A DNA stretch of 64,000 nucleotides from Sphingobium abikonense NBRC 16140 (GTDB lineage: Bacteria; Pseudomonadota; Alphaproteobacteria; Sphingomonadales; Sphingomonadaceae). Shown piece after piece: positions 60,457-64,000 of this stretch; the stretch's first letter is position 1, and every line of letters begins with the position of its first letter. The stretch lies in NCBI RefSeq assembly GCF_001598335.1, contig NZ_BCYT01000009.1:1-64000 (forward strand). The letters run 5' to 3'. The position numbers were made by a program, and so were the translations under genes. The notes under the pieces are model-generated. The model saw nothing but the letters and a program-made list of their open reading frames with translations, was not told the origin of the DNA and made no database searches.

Positions 60457-62289
60457 TCAGGCCCCGCCGCGTCCCTTCACCCAGGCGTCGACATTGGCGG
60501 CGAGCACGGTCATCGGCACGCCGCCCCCCTTCACCACCATGTCGTTGAACAGGCGAAAGTCGAACCGGTCGCCCAGCGCCCGTTGCGCGTCCCCGCGCAG
60601 CCGCACGATTTCGCCATGGCCGACCTTGTAGCCGCAGGCCTGTCCCGGCCAGGCGCAATAGCGGTCGACTTCGCCCTGTACATCCTCCAGCGTCGATCCG
60701 TTGGTGCTGGCGAACCACTGGATCGCCTGATCGCGGGTCCAGCGCTTGGCGTGCAGGCCGGTGTCGACCACCAGCCGGCAACAGCGATAGGCGATCGACT
60801 GGAGATAGCCGAGCCGCCCGGCGACATCGCCATCATAGACGCCCAGTTCATCGCCCAGCTGCTCTGCATAGAGCGCCCAGCCCTCGCTATAGGCGTTGAA
60901 CGCCAGCAACGACCGGATCAGCGGCAGTTTATAGGTATATTCGCCCTGCCAGATATGGCCCGGTATCCCTTCATGATAGCAGAGCGTAGGCAGGCTGTAG
61001 CGCGGCCAGATGCCGGTATCGCGCAGGTTGATATAATAATTTCCCGGCACGCTGCCGTCGATGGAGCCGGCCCCGGCATAGGCGCCCGGCGCGCCCGCCT
61101 CTATCTCCACCGGCACGCGCTTCACGATCAGCCTGGCCGGCACCAGCGTCGCAAAGGCGCGTGGCAGGCGGGTGCGAATGTCAGCCAGCCGCCCGTCGAT
61201 ATAAGACAATATCTGGGCCCGGCCTGTATCGTCGTTTGGGAAAAGGTAGCGCGGGTCCTTCCCCATGGCGGTCATGCGCTGCCCGACCGTGCCCTTGGTC
61301 ATGCCCAGCCCCTTGAGCAGGCCGTCCATCTGCCCTTGCAGCGCGGCAAGCTGGTCAAGGCCCAGCTTATGCACCTCGTCCGGGGTCATGCGCGTCGTCG
61401 TGCCGGCACGCAGCGCCCAGCGATAATAGTCCTCACCTTGCGGCAGTTTCCATACTCCCGCTTCCATCGTCGCGCCCCGACGCTGGCGCTGAAGTTCAGC
61501 GCACTGGCGGGCGAGCGCAGGCGCGACCTTGTCCCGCACGATCGCCTGCGCGCGCGCGGCATGATCGCCCGGCATGTCCTGCGTGCGCCGGGCCAGCGAG
61601 GCGACGGGCACCCATTGGTCGATCGGCTGCGCCTCCACCCGCGCCATCTGCCCCAGCGTCTTGTCGAGCAAGAAGGCGGGCGCGATGACGCCGATGCCCG
61701 CGTCGTGGCGCAATCGCTGCGTTTCGCCGTCCAGATTGGCGGCATAGGCCTCCAGCCGGGACAGATAGGCGTCCGCGTCGGCGGGATTGTCGATCTTGTG
61801 GTTGGAATCGAGGAAGTCGGGCGTTTCGACGAAGCTGCCGGTATTCTGCGCGACCGCATAGGGGCTGTTGCGGTAGGACCAGTTGCTGTTCATCATCGCC
61901 ATGTCGCCGAACGGGAAGGCAAAACCGTCAGCCGCCAGTTCGTGGGACGTGCATACCACCTCCACGTCGGTACGGGTCGCGGGCGACAGCGCATCGAGGT
62001 CGATTGCGCGCAGCCGCACCAGCCGGTCGCGCACATGGGCGGCGATGCGCGCTTGGCCTGCCGGGCTTTTGTCGCCCAGCTGCGATTTGAGCGCCGCGCG
62101 CGCGCGGGTGTCGATGCCAAGCCCGCTGGCGGTTTCGGGCGCGTCGACCAGCATTTCCTCGGCCATCTGCGCCAGCAGCGCCTCCGCCTGCGCATCCGCG
62201 GCGGTGGCGGCGCGCGCGCCGCGCGACAAAGCGGACAGGGTGAGCGCGCAGGCGCCGGAGGCTAGCAGGTCGCGGCGGGTAATAGGCAT
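60457..62289 (-). CDS. DUF885 family protein, Tat-exported, 610 aa
   Basis: A twin-arginine signal (MPITRRDLLASGACALTLSAL) marks it as a substrate of the TatABC system also encoded in this window. The mature part matches DUF885 proteins. It carries the metallopeptidase-like motif LCYHEGIPGHIWQGEY (HExxxH) and EGWALYAEQLGDELG, with SYIDGRLADIR before and KVGHGEI after. The family is thought to be zinc hydrolases or peptidases; the substrate is unknown. ATG 62289 gives the Tat signal; the upstream 14 codons are not used. Confidence 0.92.
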   Translation of the reverse strand: MPITRRDLLASGACALTLSALSRGARAATAADAQAEALLAQMAEEMLVDAPETASGLGIDTRARAALKSQLGDKSPAGQARIAAHVRDRLVRLRAIDLDALSPATRTDVEVVCTSHELAADGFAFPFGDMAMMNSNWSYRNSPYAVAQNTGSFVETPDFLDSNHKIDNPADADAYLSRLEAYAANLDGETQRLRHDAGIGVIAPAFLLDKTLGQMARVEAQPIDQWVPVASLARRTQDMPGDHAARAQAIVRDKVAPALARQCAELQRQRRGATMEAGVWKLPQGEDYYRWALRAGTTTRMTPDEVHKLGLDQLAALQGQMDGLLKGLGMTKGTVGQRMTAMGKDPRYLFPNDDTGRAQILSYIDGRLADIRTRLPRAFATLVPARLIVKRVPVEIEAGAPGAYAGAGSIDGSVPGNYYINLRDTGIWPRYSLPTLCYHEGIPGHIWQGEYTYKLPLIRSLLAFNAYSEGWALYAEQLGDELGVYDGDVAGRLGYLQSIAYRCCRLVVDTGLHAKRWTRDQAIQWFASTNGSTLEDVQGEVDRYCAWPGQACGYKVGHGEIVRLRGDAQRALGDRFDFRLFNDMVVKGGGVPMTVLAANVDAWVKGRGGA

Positions 62290-62364
62290 GCGTTTGTCTC
62301 CGGCAGGGCTGGGCATTGCCCGCTTTGGCATGATTTCAACGGATTTCGATAGCGTAATTGACCG

Positions 62365-63576
62365 TCAGGATGAGCGCGCATCGTCGGGATCGCCCTGCCC
62401 CGTCAATTTCCAGCGTCGCAGCAGCGGTGGCATGGTCAGCCCCTGAAGGAAGATCGAAAAGGCGACGACGCCGAACGCCAGCACGATGATCTGTCCACGC
62501 TCCGGCACGCTAGCCGGCACCGCCAGCGCCAGCGCCAGCCCCACCGCGCCGCGCAGCCCGCCCCACAGCAGCACATGCTGATAGGGAGCGGGCAGGCGCA
62601 GGCGGGTTGGACGAAACAGCAGGGCAATGGGATAGACCGCCGCCGCCCGGCCGATCAGCGTCAGTGCGATCACCACGGCCAGTGCGCCCGACACCAGCGC
62701 GAGCGGCTGATGCGCCTCATGACTGCCGATCATCAGGAACAGCAGCGAATTGGCGAGGAAGGCGGCATATTCCCAAAAGCCCAGCACATGGCCGCGCCCG
62801 TTATCGGAAATGGCCCGCCGCCAGCCCAGATTGCCGACGATGACCCCGGCGACCAGCGCGGCGAACACGCCCGATGCGCCCAGATGTTCGGCCAGCAGGA
62901 AACTGCCCCAGGCAATGACGGTGGTCAGCGTGATTTCGACAAGATGATCCTCCGTGCGCCCGGCCAGTTTCAGGAGGACGAAGGCGACGACGCCGCCCGA
63001 CGCGATCCCGCCCAGCACCGTCCAGGCGAGCGCACCTGCCGCCGCGACCGGAGTCAACGCGCCGCCGCCCGCCAGCCCCAGCAGGATCGAAAAGCCCACG
63101 GCGGCGACACCGTCATTGAGCAGGCTTTCGGATTCGACCACCATGCACAGGCGCGGCTCGGCGCGCATTTCCTTAAAGGCGGCGATGACGGACACCGGGT
63201 CGGTCGCCGCGATCAGCACGCCGAAAAAGGCCGCGCCCAGCCAGCTCCATCCGAGCAGCCAGTGAATCCCGCCCGCCACGACCCCGGCGGAAATAGCCAC
63301 GCCCAGAAAGGCGAGCGTGACCGTCAGCGGCAATTGATCGCGCAGCCGCTTCCAGGGCATTTGCAACGCCGCCTCGAAGATCAGCGGCGGCAGGAAGATG
63401 TTGAAGATCAGTTCGCGCGACAGTGGCAGGTCGACGCCGATCGGCAGCAGCGCCAGCGCGATGCCCGCCGCGACCAGCCCTGCCGTATAGGGCAGGCCGA
63501 TGCGCCGCGACACGATCGCCACCAGCGACGTAACGACCAGCAACATGCCAAAGTCGATCAGTTGCAGTTCCGCCAT
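62365..63576 (-). CDS. CPA1-family Na+/H+ (or K+/H+) antiporter, 403 aa
   Basis: About 12 membrane segments are seen. The family marks are FNIFLPPLIFEAAL, the ion-binding segment IAATDPVSVIAAFKE with its Asp, and ESESLLNDGVAAVGFS. The pore helix LLWGGLRGAVGLALALAVP is near the end. There is no cytoplasmic regulatory domain of any size. It lies 30 bases behind the DUF421 gene, and the two are probably one transcript. Confidence 0.95.
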   Translation of the reverse strand: MAELQLIDFGMLLVVTSLVAIVSRRIGLPYTAGLVAAGIALALLPIGVDLPLSRELIFNIFLPPLIFEAALQMPWKRLRDQLPLTVTLAFLGVAISAGVVAGGIHWLLGWSWLGAAFFGVLIAATDPVSVIAAFKEMRAEPRLCMVVESESLLNDGVAAVGFSILLGLAGGGALTPVAAAGALAWTVLGGIASGGVVAFVLLKLAGRTEDHLVEITLTTVIAWGSFLLAEHLGASGVFAALVAGVIVGNLGWRRAISDNGRGHVLGFWEYAAFLANSLLFLMIGSHEAHQPLALVSGALAVVIALTLIGRAAAVYPIALLFRPTRLRLPAPYQHVLLWGGLRGAVGLALALAVPASVPERGQIIVLAFGVVAFSIFLQGLTMPPLLRRWKLTGQGDPDDARSS

Positions 63577-63606
63577 GCCCGTCCCGCCCTCGCCTGCTGC
63601 GACCGG

Positions 63607-64000
63607 TCAGCGCGCGACCGATCGCAGCACCGTATAGGCACCGTCCGATCGTTCAAGCACACTCATGCTGCCATCGCTTTCCAGCACGACCGCGCCCACA
63701 TCCTCGATCCGCCCGATGCCGCTCTTGCGGATCGACGCTTCCACCTCCGCGCGGGTGACGCGTTCGTCGCGCATCGCCGAGTCGCGAAAATCGCCATCCT
63801 CCACGAGCAATCGCGGACGGGATCGGACCAGGTCGCTGAACCAGGACGATCGGATCGACGCTTGCGCCACGATCCATTGCAACAGCGCCAGCATACAGAA
63901 GGCCAGGGCGCCTTCGGCAAAGGCGACATCCTTGGTCAGCAGCACTGTCGCCAGCGTGGAGCCGAGCGCCACAGTCACCACCAGATCGAACGCATTGAGC
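63607..64000 (-). CDS. DUF421/YetF-like membrane protein, N-terminus cut by window edge
   Basis: The visible part is LNAFDLVVTVALGSTLATVLL, then a membrane segment (AEGALAFCMLALLQWIVAQAS) and the DUF421 domain (RSRPRLLVEDGDFRDSAMRDERVTRAEVEASIRKSGIGRIEDVGAVVLESDGSMSV). The coding frame stays open to the edge, so the start and first membrane segment are outside; GTG 63981 is not the real start. Such proteins are membrane proteins of unknown role. The antiporter gene follows. Confidence 0.9.
   Translation of the reverse strand, partial: LNAFDLVVTVALGSTLATVLLTKDVAFAEGALAFCMLALLQWIVAQASIRSSWFSDLVRSRPRLLVEDGDFRDSAMRDERVTRAEVEASIRKSGIGRIEDVGAVVLESDGSMSVLERSDGAYTVLRSVAR

Noticed and set aside
1..64000. 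CRISPR array, insertion sequence, integrase or prophage
   Set aside because: No spaced direct repeats, transposase motifs or phage structural genes were seen.

Overview
The window looks like a chromosomal segment of a sphingomonad (Sphingomonadaceae, Alphaproteobacteria; Sphingobium/Novosphingobium-like). It is GC-rich with strong G/C third-position bias. It carries three TonB-dependent receptors, a glmS-scpA-scpB-tatA-tatB-tatC gene string, class II DAHP synthase, a double cold-shock protein with a Gly/Arg-rich N-terminus, and several small alphaproteobacterial families (DUF983, DUF4169, DUF885). Genus assignment is inference; no rRNA or other phylogenetic marker was compared.

Left edge (1-2646): less GC-rich and less ordinary. 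An unrecognised partial gene sits behind a DGQHR/ParB-like protein, followed by a small VOC protein and about 460 bases without a gene. 2647-6498: a CoA-transferase, a FadR-type GntR regulator and, divergently, etfBA, with a 17-base perfect palindrome over the etfBA promoter. 6499-16112: mostly housekeeping genes: thrS, infC (apparently starting at ATA), an MDR oxidoreductase, secreted msrA, aspartate aminotransferase, separate pabB and pabC, DUF983 and a thioesterase. 16356-22892: a TonB receptor with a secreted phosphodiesterase, a cytochrome b561-YceI fusion and DAHP synthase. 23119-24968: lptC-lptA and RNase D. 25248-35825: the double cold-shock protein, a GH35 beta-galactosidase with a LacI-type operator, a two-component system near a five-EF-hand protein, argG, a LacI regulator and tRNA-Gly(UCC).

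35939-41303: a LysR-like regulator and TonB receptor, then a Nudix-DUF47 (PhoU-like) fusion directly before a Pit phosphate transporter. 41362-50207: an ScfR/RamB-type regulator with an elaborate operator and probable leaderless mRNA abuts tatC tail to tail. Beyond it lies a long leftward string glmU - metallophosphoesterase - glmS - scpA - scpB - tatA - tatB - tatC, linking UDP-GlcNAc supply, chromosome condensation and twin-arginine export. 50297-64000: phosphoglycolate phosphatase, enoyl-CoA hydratase, a large TonB receptor, a CitE-like lyase, SPFH/NfeD, a lower-GC TPR membrane protein, a membrane-anchored LuxR-type regulator divergent from an OmpA-like gene, a Tat-exported DUF885 protein, a CPA1 antiporter and a truncated DUF421 gene.

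No CRISPR array, insertion sequence, prophage or integrase was seen. The best candidates for something undescribed are the Nudix-DUF47/Pit unit, the membrane-bound LuxR-DUF4019 regulator, and the unfinished DGQHR-like locus at the left edge.
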